Counted from the first letter of the stretch, positions 25,208 through 37,006 are shown. The stretch is DNA of 64,000 nucleotides from Pezicula radicicola (GCA_003008705.1 PDUO01000005.1:313997-377996), one strand, 5' to 3'. Program-made: numbers and translations. Notes: generated by a model not told the origin, from the sequence alone.

Positions 25208-26118
25208 ATGCCTCCGGATAAATTCGAGATGACCGATACAATGACAACGCAGAATACGCCTCAGCCTCAACCGAATTCCGTGCCGGAATCCGAGATTGAC
25301 GTTGCAGTACTTGGTTACGATGATGCGGATCAGAATGACAGTCAGGCTTTGTGCAAAGTTGGATTTGGACAAGATGATCAACGGGAGGTAGAGGAGGCTG
25401 TTAAAAGTATGTGGTCCTGTTTGAATGGGTTTTGAGTTGGAAAGTGAGCACGTTATTAACTTAGTCTCTAGTTCCACCCATGCGCAAGCAGCTCAATATT
25501 GTCGATCTTCCACCCGAAATCGTCTTAGAAATCTTTCAGGTGATTAAACGTCACGGAGATATTACATACTCTTGGTTAATTAAGTCTCGCTGGCAAGGCG
25601 CTGCAATCTGCCTAGGTCTTACATGTACAAAGTTTTGGACAATTTTGCAGAGCTATATTAAGATCGGACGAGTACCTGTTCGGTACACGCATTTTTTTAA
25701 GCGGACATTTGACCTTCAGCCATATAGGCTTCTTGACGACTGGCTTGGCCCTCGCTACCGTTATTGTATCTTTTGGCGGAGGTATTTAAACCGAGAAGTA
25801 TATGGGGCTGTCGGAAGTGCTGCAGATTCTGAAAGTTGCGAGAGATGGCGAGATTGGTGGATGTTGTCCATTTATTTTAGACATGACACTACCCGTACCT
25901 TCTATACTGAGATTATTCCAAGGCCTTTTGGTAAAGGATGGCAGTGGAACGAAGAAATGTATGATTTGTTCCTTGGTGGTTTAAAGGATGAATTTGAACT
26001 TGAAGGTCAAGAGGTTAGATGGAAAAAGTTCTGGAGAAGAGTTAAACTCGTTAAGAAGGTCAGGGATAAGAGAATGTGGGAGGCTTTACAGGAGTGGATT
26101 CAGATGGTGGGATTTTAA
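25208..26118 (+). CDS. F-box domain protein
   Basis: Predicted 281-aa protein, probably a substrate adaptor of an SCF ubiquitin ligase. Exon 1 is 25208-25406 and encodes a Met/Thr/Gln-rich disordered start; exon 2 is 25472-26118. The F-box begins at about residue 74: LNIVDLPPEIVLEIFQVI, with the LP-E-hydrophobic pattern that contacts Skp1. The remainder is Trp/Arg/Tyr-rich (RYRYCIFWRRYLNREVYG, WQWNEEMYDLFLGGL) with no LRR, WD40 or kelch repeats seen. Short single-domain F-box proteins of this sort are numerous and fast-evolving in Pezizomycotina, so the target cannot be guessed. The intron is GT-AG with a TTAAC branch-like site. An alternative start at 25229 is possible. No operon-like partner. 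Confidence 0.72.
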
Positions 26119-26945
26119 TACCGGAGATTCGAAAGCGTACAAGACTATAAGTTATAAAGCGCAAATTGAGAAACACCGGTACAGGGAGACAGTCTTCCAA
26201 AGACGGGAGCATACCACCACTTATTACTCAGTGTAGTAGGTGAGCAACAAAATAAAATTCAGACTCTCCCCAAAGTACATGGCCCCAAGCGGCATCTAAC
26301 CTTTCTTACTACTACTCATCCAAGCAATCTTAAAAGAAATCAACCCTTATGAACCCTCGAGCACAATATGTGGGAAATTGAACGAGAGTCTGAATTGTCT
26401 GATTCTGAAAAATGATGGTCCACAATGAAGATATACTAACACGTGAGACCAAAGCGGGCCTTAATGGCTGACATACCCTTTTAACTCAAATAAAACACCC
26501 TTTCTAGGTTGCATTTATGAGCTCCCTCCCCTCCCAAGTTTCAACCAGATCTTTTATATGCACAGCTCTTTATATAACCTACAATCCACAGCTTTCACCT
26601 CTAGAGCGGACCAATATGAACAGAAGATAAACTAAAGACACAACTAACTCCGCAAGATTGAAGTTCAAGATGTTTTTATTGCTCCGAAACAAGACTTTGG
26701 TGTAGAGATATCTGTAAATAGCTGGTATTCCGATAACCTGACTTTGTAGCTAGATCTGTACGGATACAAAATCCCAAACGCCACCCCAACTCCCATTTAA
26801 CCCCACAAACCAACCAACACTAACTCCAAAAAATATCCAAACGAAGGTAGGGTATAGACATTAAACATTTAACCACCCAAACACCAATCCAACCCAACCC
26901 AATCCAATCCAATTTAACCCCAATCCCAAAAATACCCCAAAGAAA
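26119..26945. other. Convergent intergenic region
   Basis: Contains the 3' ends of the F-box gene and the membrane-protein gene. A C/A-rich, T-poor tract of short CCAAT/CCCAA-like repeats runs from about 26770 to 26940, next to the stop of the membrane protein. No gene seen. Confidence 0.5.
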
Positions 26946-28248
26946 TTAATAACCATCCTCATCCTTAATCCCGTCCTCACTACCAATTAAACTCCTGTAA
27001 GCCTCTGCCCTCTGCCCGGAATCACGTTTACTCCTCTTCCGTCCAACACCATCAATCCACATAACCTCATCCTCCTGCTCATACCCATCAACACCAATCC
27101 AACTCCGTCTATCATCATAAATACTCTCCGCATAATTCTGTCTATGAACCGGATGAATTAATTCTTGTTCACCTAATACCGTTCCATTTGAACGTTGCCA
27201 TTGATATACCGGTCCCATTCTCGATGCTACACTTTCGTATCTCTTTAACATTGATTCTTCTGTTGGTGGAGGAGAAGGTGGTGTTCGTGGTGGTGATTGT
27301 GGTGATGATTGTGGTGATGATTGTGGGTGGGATTGGGAAAATGCTGGATGGGAACTTAGTGCTCGGGATCGTGGTCGTTCGGGTGTGGTTGGGAAGGGTG
27401 ATATTGGTGTTGCGGATGTTATTAGGACTTCTGGGAGGATCATGCTTCCTACTCTTTCTGCTCGTGTTATATCGGTTGAATTTTGATAGAGAGGTTGCAT
27501 TTCTGAGGTTCGGTTTGTTTTTGTGGTTGCGTTTGTGTTGTTGGATGTTTGGGAGGAGACGGAGGTGTTGTGACTGTGGTTGTGACTGTGGTTGTGACTG
27601 TGGTAGGTTGTTACTATTGAGGGGAGGGATTTCGTTGATTTGTAGTCGGTTGCTACTGAGTCGTGGCGGTAATTGTGGTGGTTGGTGCGGCGGGAGATTT
27701 TTAGAGAGTAGATTAGTTGGATGATAAGGGTTATGCTGTTGAAGATGTCGTTAGTTTATGGTGCTTGGGTTTTGGGAAGATTGTAGGAGGGGTGGGGAAG
27801 AGAAGCGTACAAAATGGCAATGTTGAGACAGATGCCTACGATGGCATATACCAACTTTCCCGATCCTTTTCTGATCGCCAATGCGACAATGTTGTTTACT
27901 AATGGTAATATCCAAAGGGCAACTTTTATTATATTTGAGAATAGAAAGTACTTCGGCCGTAGACCTCTCCATCCGAATATTGTTACTTCAACGCCGGTCG
28001 CTATTATGACGAGCGATGCTACGATGAGGTTTATTATGACCCATCTGGAAAAGTACTCGTTAATTTTGACTTTCGATAGGTGCAGGAGAGATGGCGAACC
28101 TTGGTGCAGTGGTATCTTCTATCCCGATCCCGAGACCCAAGAGGATGATGGAGATTGAGAGAAGGGAAGCTTGAATTCCCCAAAGTGGTAAAAGAATCGT
28201 TTTGTTCCAGGGTAAGTAAGATCTTCCATTTGCTAGTGATCTCGTCAT
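26946..28248 (-). CDS. Four-helix integral membrane protein with disordered C-terminal tail
   Basis: Unrecognised 390-aa protein. Exons are 28248-28100, 28044-27811 and 27735-26946, all in phase. Four hydrophobic helices are visible: residues about 18-42 (LLPLWGIQASLLSISIILLG), 51-72 (WVIINLIVASLVIIATG), about 85-108 (IIKVALWILPLVNNIVALAI) and about 115-140 (LVYAIVGICLNIAIFITLII); the third intron junction falls inside the last helix and is needed to complete it. This four-helix layout recalls MARVEL-like proteins, but no signature confirms it. The tail is low-complexity: a SHNHSHNHSHN run encoded by three perfect 12-bp repeats, then Ser/Pro/Gln repeats (QSSPQSSPQSPP) and an acidic end. The long open frame on the opposite strand is a by-product of this composition. 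Confidence 0.7.
27569..27604. repeat. Three perfect 12-bp tandem repeats
   Basis: TGTGACTGTGGT occurs three times with no mismatch. On the minus strand it encodes the His-Asn-His-Ser repeats in the cytosolic tail of the membrane protein, so copy number changes would be in frame. Confidence 0.9.
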
Positions 28249-29182
28249 GTTTTCTTATTAAGAGCAATAGGAAATAATAAGAACCAAAAATGGGAAGACA
28301 GCTTCGATTCGAAGACAAGACGATAGAAACAGCGGGGGATGGCCGAATGAAATAAAGTCTTGAAACTACCAAGATGCGGCGGTGTTGTCGATAGATCATT
28401 AGCCTGAGGAAACAAGAGGATTCACTTATATGACGAGTTCGGCGAAGTCCCTAGGTAGCCTTAACTGCACACAGACTAAGGTAAGCGACTGAGCCATCCT
28501 TCTCGTAGGGAATGTGGGTAAATAAAGAAGTGTTTTGCGGAGGAGCAGCACGCTATTGTACGATGGGCGTGAACTGTCTCGATGCGTGTTGGTCGCTTCT
28601 TGGTGGTGGAGTCAGCCTCGTGCTCCGCCTCCGTCCATCTCACACTTTCGCGCTCTCAGCCTCCCGCTATCCCATCTTCCGTCAGCACACTAAGAACGCC
28701 AAATCACCAGTGTCCAAATATAGATGCGGCTCAATTTGATTAGTCGTGCCATTATTTAGGTCGTATATGGTTCCCTAGGCGTGGATGCGTTGTTTGGAAA
28801 TTGCGATAGGCGTCGGTGAGTTCCATGTTGGTGGCTGGTCGGGTACTGTACTTCCCGTAGCCATACCAAGAGAATCTTTTAGTCACAAACCATCTAGTAA
28901 TTTATTGGTCTGTCGACCTTTATAATCATATAGTAGGAATGAAGGCGTCCTCTACAGATCCTAGTGTGAATTAGTTCAAAACAAACAGTAAGCCCTAGAT
29001 AACCGTTGCGCATTTAAGGACTTTTCGCCAAGCCTGCAGAGGTATACCAAGCTCGGCGTCTTGATCTCGAATTTTGTAAGATGGCTAGTATTTCATAGCT
29101 CTACTTCTTCCAGATTTAAGCAAAATTAGGAAACGAATGGGAAAAATCAATCGTAAAGACTTGCCTCTAGTTACATATTTGT
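28249..29182. other. Intergenic, no gene seen
   Basis: This comprises the promoter of the membrane protein gene and the 3' side of the HAD gene. A C/T-rich patch lies at 28600-28690. Short open frames have no recognisable content. Confidence 0.5.
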
Positions 29183-30376
29183 CTATAACTTTGCTTTCGC
29201 CGTGACAGCAATTCTGGGATGGTTACCCGCTAACTCTAAGCCTGTCAAATCCTCCAAAGCATCTACAGCTTCAAAGGCTTTCCCGAGATGAACTTTGATG
29301 GTGCCAAATCCAGCCTTCTTCGCAGCTTTCAAGTTCTCTCCAATGTCATCTAAGAACACTATTTCCTCAGCTTGCACACCATCTTTCCAACCGAGTTTCT
29401 TCCCTCTTTCAGTGTCCTGGTTGGACCTCGCATATTTATCAAGTTCTGACACCGCGAGGTTGTATATTGCTGGCTCAGGTTTTCGTAGACCAACATGGGC
29501 ACTGGAAATGAAGATATCGAACATCTCTTTGACACCACCATGAGAAATATGGCTGTATGGATGATCGGGTGGAAATATCATTGTGTTGCTCAGAGCACCG
29601 AGAATATACTTTCCACTTGCCTTCAGAGCCTTCAGAGCGGGAAACATCCAAGGATCGGGGTCTCTTGATGCGCGCATCATATCCCAGAACAGCCATTCGC
29701 CATCGATTTCTGGCAAAGGTGGTGTTTCTTCCGGAAGATTTAAAGCGGCGCGTTTGGATGCGTAGAAATTGGCCCATCTCTGGGGATCATGGAGGTCAGA
29801 CGTGAATCCTGTGAACCATTCGGCATCCATCAATCCCTCGCCTCTTTCAAGGCGATGCCACCAGCCATCTGGCTTCGTTTGCGATATACAGTAATTTACG
29901 TAGCCAGGTGGGATACCCTTTGAGATTTCGTAATTGAGAATTGCTTGGAAAGGAGAGACGACCTGATTTCCATGAGCTATGTCGTAGAGCAAAATGCAGC
30001 CAATAGCGAGCAGTGAGGGAAGGGACAGTACGCGACACAAAAATGGAAGAAAGTAGATAATATTTACTTGCGCTTCCAACCTAGGAGGGAAAGGAATTGA
30101 TGGAAGGACATAAGCCAGCTTGCACACTTCAACCTCGCGGCTGAGAAGTTGGCTTATCGTGGAGTACAAGGTAAACTGAAGCATAGGTAGGTCCTGGGTG
30201 TGTTTCGAGAGATAAGATTGATTTTCAACTTACACAAACGCCACCAATATCAAATAATCTGCCCCTTGTTAGTCAAAGACTCCATATGTTCATAGCCATT
30301 TATTGAGACAGAAGCTGCAAAGATACTCTGCGTATAGGAGGGATACTCACAGTACTTTGGGCTGCTTTTTTGTCAT
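29183..30376 (-). CDS. HAD-superfamily hydrolase (epoxide hydrolase N-domain / ACAD10-like)
   Basis: Predicted phosphatase-type hydrolase of 276 aa. Exons are 30376-30351, 30258-30234 and 29962-29183, in phase; the 8-codon first exon and 25-nt second exon are needed to build motif I. Motif I is LLFDIGGVC with nucleophile Asp12; as in the sEH-N/ACAD10-type branch the second Asp of DxD is replaced by Gly. Motif II is in LGALSNT, motif III in GLRKPEPAIY (Lys), and motif IV in VFLDDIGENLKAAKKAG. The cap region has GYVNYCISQ and Trp-rich helices. The second intron (30233-29963) is about 270 nt, long for this window; the same frame stays open through it from an internal Met at 30184, but that version lacks motif I and would be inactive. 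Substrate is unknown. Cytosolic, as no signal is seen. Confidence 0.82.
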
Positions 30377-30873
30377 AATGGCTTCTATACTGCCCAGAAC
30401 AAATTCTATGGGGTAATCTTCTTGCGACATGTGTAATGAGAAAGAATGGAGGTGAAGAGATGGACTTATCAAGGTGATAATTGTTGATGGTGTTTGACCT
30501 CGGCAGCCGGTTCACTTGATGGCGGGAGGCGGCATGGTGTACATACCACGTGATACTTAAATACCATTACCCGTGGCCCTTCTGGCCCATTGCGACTTGT
30601 AGGTACTAAAAAGTCTCTTATTAAAAAAGACTAAGTCAGACACCGTGGCGTGGTATGGAGAGTAGAGAATTAAGTCGAGCAGTCACGTGTACCAACACTG
30701 CCTTCACCGCATTCACTCTCACCGTTCCCCTCCCAGCTGTTGATCCCCAGCTTTGCCAAACGGCGCTAGCCTTAGCGAAAAGTTCTCACACATTTGATAA
30801 ATTATTTCCCTCTTCAAAATTCTTTCTCCTCACGACAAACCATTTCGACATCCAGCGTGAGGAATCAGTCAAG
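30377..30873. promoter_or_regulatory. Divergent promoter of HAD gene and RPL5
   Basis: 497 bp between start codons. It becomes C/T-rich from about 30690 to 30870, as is common upstream of fungal ribosomal-protein genes. Two CACGTG-like cores occur (CCACGTGATA near 30547 and TCACGTGT near 30684). Confidence 0.5.
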
Positions 30874-32033
30874 ATGGTAAGTCGAACTCACCATCACAGA
30901 TCCATTAGCTTTATCCTCAAGGAATCATCATTCTCGGCGATGCTAGGATGAAAATCCGTATAGCAGGATTCTACCAGCGCAGTCTGGGAATCTTCGTCGA
31001 GAAGGAAGTCCAAAGCAAGATGTTCGGATTCAATATCTGAAATGCCAATTGCTGACTTCGGGGTCTATCTAGCCTTTCACCAAGCTGGTAAAGAACAGTG
31101 CCTACTACTCGTAAGTCCCCAATCCCTCCAAAATTGTGTTGCGCACAATCTAAAAGTCTCCTTCCCAGCCGGTACCAAACCAAGTACAAGCGTCGTCGTG
31201 CAGGAAAGACCGATTACTACGCACGAAAGCGCCTCATCACCCAAGCCAAGAACAAGTACAATGCGCCAAAGTACCGTCTCGTAGTCCGATTCACCAACCG
31301 CGACATTGTCTGCCAGATTGTCACCTCCGAGATCACTGGCGACAAGGTCTTCTGCTCCGCATACTCCCACGAGCTCCGCGCATACGGCATTGAGCACGGT
31401 CTTACCAACTGGGCCGCTGCTTACTGCACTGGTCTCTTGATCGCCCGCCGTGTTCTCAAGAAGCTCGGTTTGGATGAGGACTTCACTGGTGTTGAGGAGG
31501 CTGATGGAGAGTTCAAGCTCACTGAGGCTGCTGAGGGAGATGACGGTGAGGCACGCCGTCCATTCAAAGCTTTCCTCGATGTTGGTCTTCACCGCACATC
31601 CACTGGTGCCCGTATCTTTGGTGCCATGAAGGGTGCTTCTGATGGTGGCATCTTCATTCCCCACTCCGAGAACCGTTTCCCAGGTTACGATATCGAGAGC
31701 AAGGAGCTCGACGCCGAGACTCTCCGCAAATACATCTTCGCCGGACACGTTGCTGAGTACATGGAGACTTTGGCCGATGATGATGAGGAGCGATACAAGT
31801 CCCAATTCCAGGGCTACATCGATGATGAGATAGAGGCCGATGGTTTGGAGGAGTTGTACCAAGAGGCCCACAAGCAGATCCGTGAGGATCCTCACAAGAA
31901 AACCGACGATGCCGCCGAGAAGAAGGACAAGGAGACACACAAGAAGGAGGCATTGAAGTACCGAGGCCGCAAGTTGACCAAGGAGGAGAAGGTTCAACGC
32001 GTCAAGGACAAGATTGCCGCCTCCAAGGAATAA
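30874..32033 (+). CDS. rpl5: 60S ribosomal protein L5 (uL18)
   Basis: Large-subunit protein of 301 aa that binds 5S rRNA and forms the 5S RNP with uL5. Exons are 30874-30876 (only the ATG), 31073-31110 and 31169-32033, all in phase, giving [20 protein letters not shown], the expected N-terminus. The highly conserved [19 protein letters not shown] core follows (here [16 protein letters not shown]), then [44 protein letters not shown] and FKAFLDVGL. The C-terminus is Lys-rich ([17 protein letters not shown]). Codon use is strongly biased to C/G-ending codons (AAG, CTC, GCC), as expected of a highly expressed gene. That bias also creates a 307-codon open frame on the opposite strand, which is not a gene. 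The 196-nt first intron, directly after the start codon, is typical of fungal ribosomal genes. Confidence 0.96.
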
Positions 32034-33341
32034 GCGTCTGTCTACGTGTTGTCAAGTTACTCTGGCACGGGTTCATGAGGAGTTTCGGTGGATCTGCTTC
32101 TAGGGAAATACTCAATGGACAATGACTTCAAATGCCTTCAATTGTCTCTCCTCTGAATTATCGTGACACCACAATTCCGTAATTTTCGTAATTCCGTACT
32201 TCCGCATGACCAAAGCACTTAGGCACAACCTTAACTTGAGTTGAAGCTGTGATCGTGACCACCAAAGCGCTGGCATTTCCGGAGCATGAAATTTCAAAAA
32301 GGCGGGTATCGTGCTTCTTTTGCAGAACAGAGCTCGGAGCTGCTTTTAGCAATAGAAAGCATTGATGGCTTCATAAAGCCGTGGGGAAGTCCCGGTACCG
32401 TTGCATTACCTGATTTGTGCGTCCGTTATGCTCCGACGCCACTTTGACTTCTCTGCCCTGGTGATTCTGATTTTGACTTTACCATCAGATGGTTACCAAT
32501 TCTTTTCGAGAGCGGTTAGAAGATTACAAATGTGACGCCGCTGTACGAAGGATAAATTCATTCGACTTGAGCCTGGTCCAAGCGTTTCCTCACCCAAATC
32601 AATATATTTCACAGCCGAAACGCTTGGACCAGGCTCAAGTCGAATGAATTTATCCTTCGTACTATTCAATAATACAGCACAGAGTAGCCACAAAGATCTG
32701 AACTTGTCCTGTTGTGCCTGGACTGAAGTCGCACTCGATTGGTCTGAGTTGTCGATTCGTCGCAAAAACAGAAGCCGATATCTTGCCCTTCCTCACCACA
32801 TCAGGACCCTCGCATCGCTTGCGGAGAACTTTAGCCAAGGAATGACGAGCCTATCCACCAAACTGTATGCCCACGCCCAGTCCCTGCACCGAGTCAGTCC
32901 AGAAAACACTTCACGAATCCCGATATCCCAATTTCAATAGCAAACAGCGCATCCCGAGTTATATAAACAATTACGGCTCTTGGACGCGGCTACTCTAAGC
33001 AAGCATACCTGGTTTGAAATGGCTTCTCAGCCTTGCTAGCCAGAGCCTGCTCATCTGCTCACCTCAGCTACCGAGCTCGAGTTCCAGAAGTGTCTAAGGT
33101 TCAGAGAGCCATTCTCAATTGTCGATAATCTTCATTGCGGTTGGGATTGGGAGGGAAACAACTGCAATATGGAGAGCATACACGGGGTTGATGTGTCGTG
33201 GATGCAGCATAGTTCCAAAGGTGTGTTGTCGAAGTGGGGATCGCGATACCTATCAAATCGGCCTCAGTGATGACCCTGGATTGCGCAGTGCAACCAGAGC
33301 CCTTACTTCTGTATGCACCTCCAGTGCTAACATGGCTTTCT
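32034..33341. other. Intergenic region holding a long perfect inverted repeat
   Basis: Between RPL5 and the LRR gene. Apart from the hairpin at 32543-32662 I see no gene. The right 300 bp may hold a non-coding 5' leader exon of the LRR gene; an acceptor-like TATGATAG lies right at the chosen start. Confidence 0.5.
32543..32662. repeat. Perfect 46-bp inverted repeat with 28-nt spacer
   Basis: The left arm (32543-32588, begins GTACGAAGGATAAATTC) and right arm (32617-32662, ends GAATTTATCCTTCGTAC) are exact reverse complements over 46 bp; the spacer is 32589-32616. The base pairs just outside the arms do not match. It may be a very small fold-back or MITE-like element, or a long RNA hairpin. 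No target-site duplication is obvious. Confidence 0.9.
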
Positions 33342-36300
33342 ATGATAGATCATAACGGCAGACAACGATCGACGTCTGATGCCTCTCTGCCAAAAGAGCC
33401 ACCCAAATCAAGTCAAAATGGTGCTGGCAATGGTCACGCGAAGGAACCGCCTCCTGCAACACCAAAATCTATACCAAACCGACCGGGCTTTACAAGAAGC
33501 AATTCTACCTCAGAGAAGACGGCAACTCTAAATGGAACTGGTGGCAGTCTGCCCAAGTCCACAACGACGCCCTCACCGACCAACACCCGACGCAATTCTT
33601 GGCTATCTACCATATCCTCCAAATTTTCCTCCTCCCCTAACCATGCAAATACCACACCTCTGGTGAATGGTCAGGTGCCTGCGTCGCCACCGGCGCAGGA
33701 GCTTTATCTGCAGAAACAGCAAACTCCACCGTATATAAAGACTGCCATACTACCTCCCGGTACAAAAGAAGTAGGGGACGAACCTTATACCCCCGCACCG
33801 CCTAAGCAAACGCAGTCGAACTTTTTACAAAGTGCTTTGCGAAGGTTATCATCGTCTAGTGGGCAGTTGTCACTTAGCGGGAAAACCCCGCAGCATGGCT
33901 TATGCCAGCGGAGGACTCTTAACGTAGATCATCACCGCGAACGATGTAGTATCGCTGAGCTTGATCAGTCAAAATTGCGAAGAGTCGCATTCTGTGTCGA
34001 TGTTGAGATTGCTAGTGGTCCAAAATACATAGAGGAAGACGAGAGCAAGGATGTTGATAAGAAGCAAGATAAGAAGGATAAAAGGAAAAAGTTGACAGAA
34101 AGGGGGGAGGGAGAGGCGCTCAAGCACCCAGATGTCCTGAAAAGTGAAAAAGAGAATGATGGCGTCGTCAAGACCACTGGAGAGAAGTTGCCAAAAGAGC
34201 CCGAGAAAGAGGGCAAAAGCGCGACACAGTCAACTCAAGAGGTGAAGGAAGATCCACCATCTCCGCCAAACGAAAAGCAGGACACTAAGAAGAAGGAGAA
34301 AAAGAAACGCAGTGAGGAAGAGAGGAAAGCCAGGAAAGAGAAGAAGAGGAGATTGGCCGAAGCGAATGGAACCGTTCCCGTAGAGATGGTGAGGAATATA
34401 AGTGAGGATTCTTTGTCGGGAGGCACCACAGGAACGCCAAAGACGCAGGCTTCGCCCACCACAGATCCCGTTCGTATCTATAGACGGTGCTGCCAGCTAC
34501 GGGAAACACCTATTCTAAAGAAGATCACGGAACAACTAGCAATGCCATCAAACACTAATTCAGGGCAGCCAGGCGTCGTCAACAAATTGGATCTCACGGG
34601 ATACTGGCTCCAGTTACCCGATCTGATTACCTTAGGAGATTATCTCGCTGTGGTCCCCGTCAAAGAATTGATCATGGAGAATACCGGCCTTACTGACGAA
34701 GGTGTCCGTGTTATTCTCGCAGGCTTATTAGCAGCAAAGTCCCCAACATTCCCTGTCATACGGAGGGCTAAAGCAGGACAGAAAGATGGTGAAAGCCCAC
34801 AGCAAGGTGGAATTGTCGAAAGAGTGGTCTTGAAGAATAATACCCAGATTGACCAGGTGGGATGGCGACACATTTGCCTCTTTATCCATATGTGCCGATC
34901 GTTAAAATACATGGATCTTTCTCAAGTTCCATTCCCTCAACCGCTTGTATCCTCAGCTGCATCTACCCCCACGACTTACCACCCCCATCTGCCTCACATG
35001 AAACGGACAATAAGCCAAACTAGTGCAACCTACAGTATTTCTAGCATCCTTGCCAAGGCCATTGGTGAGAGACTAGGTGGCTCTGAGCTAGAATTACTGA
35101 ATATGGCCGAGTGTGGAATAACCACAGAACAGCTCGGGTGTTTGGTTGATGGGATATGCAAATCGGGCCTTAGAAGGTTGGGAGTTGCCAGGAACAATAT
35201 GACAGCAGAGGGTATCCAACATATTGCCCGATACCTCAAGTCAGGCATCTGCGAAGGTTTGGATTTAGGAGGTAATGATTTGAAGGCCACGTTGGAGATC
35301 ATCGTCGAAGCTCTTGACGAGGATAATCCACTTTATGCGCTCAGTGTTGCTGCTTGTAACCTGACCCCAGACTCTCTATGGAAGCTATTCCCTGCTCTAG
35401 CGAGGTTAAAGAACTTCCGCTTTATCGATTTGAGCCAAAACCATGATCTCTTTGAATCAAAGCCCAGTGCGATTCCGTTGCTTCGCAGGTAAGCTTTTGC
35501 ATAGTGGCTAACGTATTATGCATGCTAACGAATTACAGATACCTACCAAGACTACCTCTTCTAAAGCGCATCCACTTAACAGATGTATCTCTGATGCCTG
35601 AGCAAGCCATAGCTTTGGCAGAGATCTTGCCGGAAAGTCCTAGTCTTGCTCACATCAACATCATGGAAAATAAACAGGTTGCAGCACTGGCAAATGCCCA
35701 AGGCGAAGCCAACCAAGAGGAAGCTTGTGCACTCTACGCCTCGCTTATGGCAGCAGTCCGAGTGTCGAAAAGCATAATATGTATCGATATTGAGGTTCCT
35801 TCTACTGACTCAAGCGAAGTGGTTAAAGCGCTAGCAAAGCAGGTGGTAGCATACTGTTTGTTTAACATGGAACGCGGTCCTGTAGCTGAGATTGGTGAAG
35901 CGGTGACTGTTATTCCTGAGCCTCATGGTAGTGAGAAGGGAGTTGCGGTGCCTGATGTGCTTTTACATCTTGTTGGCCATGATGAAGGAGCACATCCGAG
36001 CGATGGCGATGATGAGCCTGCGCCTGATGAAGATTATGTGATTGGGGGAACAGGCGTTGTGAAGGCCCTAGGAATATGCTTAGGAAATCGTGGCAATGAC
36101 TCGAGGCCTTCGCATGACAGAACATTTTCCGACTTCTCGGAGGCAGGCGGTTCGGCGACCCCGAAATCAACTCATGTCAGCGGCGGCAAGGCAAAGGATA
36201 TGTCCAAGAATCTTCTAGGAAGCGCACGTAAGATTCGAGCGCGGTTACAGCCTGCTTTGGCGAAAGAAGCCAGAACAGGCGATCGCCATAATTATAGTGA

Positions 36301-37006
36301 GTGCATTCTCGTCAACGTTGAGATCCCATCGGCTGACATCGTACTAGCCCGACTACTTTTTCTTGATCAAACCCTAGAGGGTATGATAAAGCGGTTCGAA
36401 GACGAATTCCCTGAAACTCGTCTTCCCGCTACTATACCCGCAACCTTGCCTCCTGGATTCCCTAATGTGACTTCCAAAACATCTGAACCATCAGAAAAGG
36501 GCTCCGATGATGGGGATACGACACTCGTTGATGATCATCGCCTTTCCGAAGATGAAGATGATGTTATCCGTCCCATGCTCTCACGACATAATTCAGATGT
36601 CTCCCTTGCCTCCAAAGCTCTCTCCCAAGAAGAAGGGCGAATGCACCGCTTTGGGCAAAAACTCCGCCGCGACATCCTCATGCCTCAGACTGAGTCTCAC
36701 GTACAGGATACCAACGGCACAGGTAAAGAAGCAGATCACCTTCAGTTCTTGCGTAAGATGGTTGAGGAGTTGGGCGGGGATGTGGTAAGGAGGAAAGTAG
36801 AAACCGAGGGCGAGGAGGAGGTTATCAAGGAGCTGAGTAACGAGGCAAGCTTGTTGCGGCAGCAGCTGAAGGATTCGGATCCAGAGGCCTGGGAGCGCTT
36901 TGTGCAGAGCCAGGAGGCTGCACAGCGGAATAGCAGTATTATTGGTCATGTTATGCCAACGACTCTGGAGGACGCGAAGGCTGAGGACTCGAGCGCTATC
37001 GAATAA
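33342..37006 (+). CDS. Large leucine-rich-repeat (RNI-like) protein with RVxF motif
   Basis: Predicted 1,204-aa protein; exons are 33342-35488 and 35539-37006. The N-terminal third is disordered (Pro/Ser/Thr-rich, e.g. PPATPKSIPNRPG). Around residue 205-220 is KLRRVAFCVDVEIASGPKYI, highly conserved in style and containing RVAF, a PP1-docking pattern. A long charged Lys/Glu coiled region follows (KKKEKKKRSEEERKARKEKK). From about residue 390 come RNI-type LRRs: NKLDLTGYWLQLPDLITLGD, KELIMENTGLTDEGV, ERVVLKNNTQIDQVG, LELLNMAECGITTEQLG, RRLGVARNNMTAEGI and EGLDLGGNDL. The C-terminus is Ser/acidic and helical. PPP1R37 (an animal LRR regulator of PP1) has a comparable combination, so a phosphatase-regulatory role is a reasonable inference. 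The start codon is uncertain: the frame is open upstream to 33234 but without an ATG other than 33282, and a 5' exon is possible. Confidence 0.75.

Noticed and set aside
27188..27724. 178-aa Val/Leu/Gly-rich open frame on the plus strand, looking like a membrane protein
   Set aside because: It is antisense to the Pro/Ser/His-rich tail of the spliced minus-strand gene and is explained by that low complexity.
31077..31997. 306-aa Leu-rich open frame opposite RPL5
   Set aside because: It arises from strong C/G-ending codon bias in RPL5; composition is a mirror of the ribosomal protein and there is no domain.
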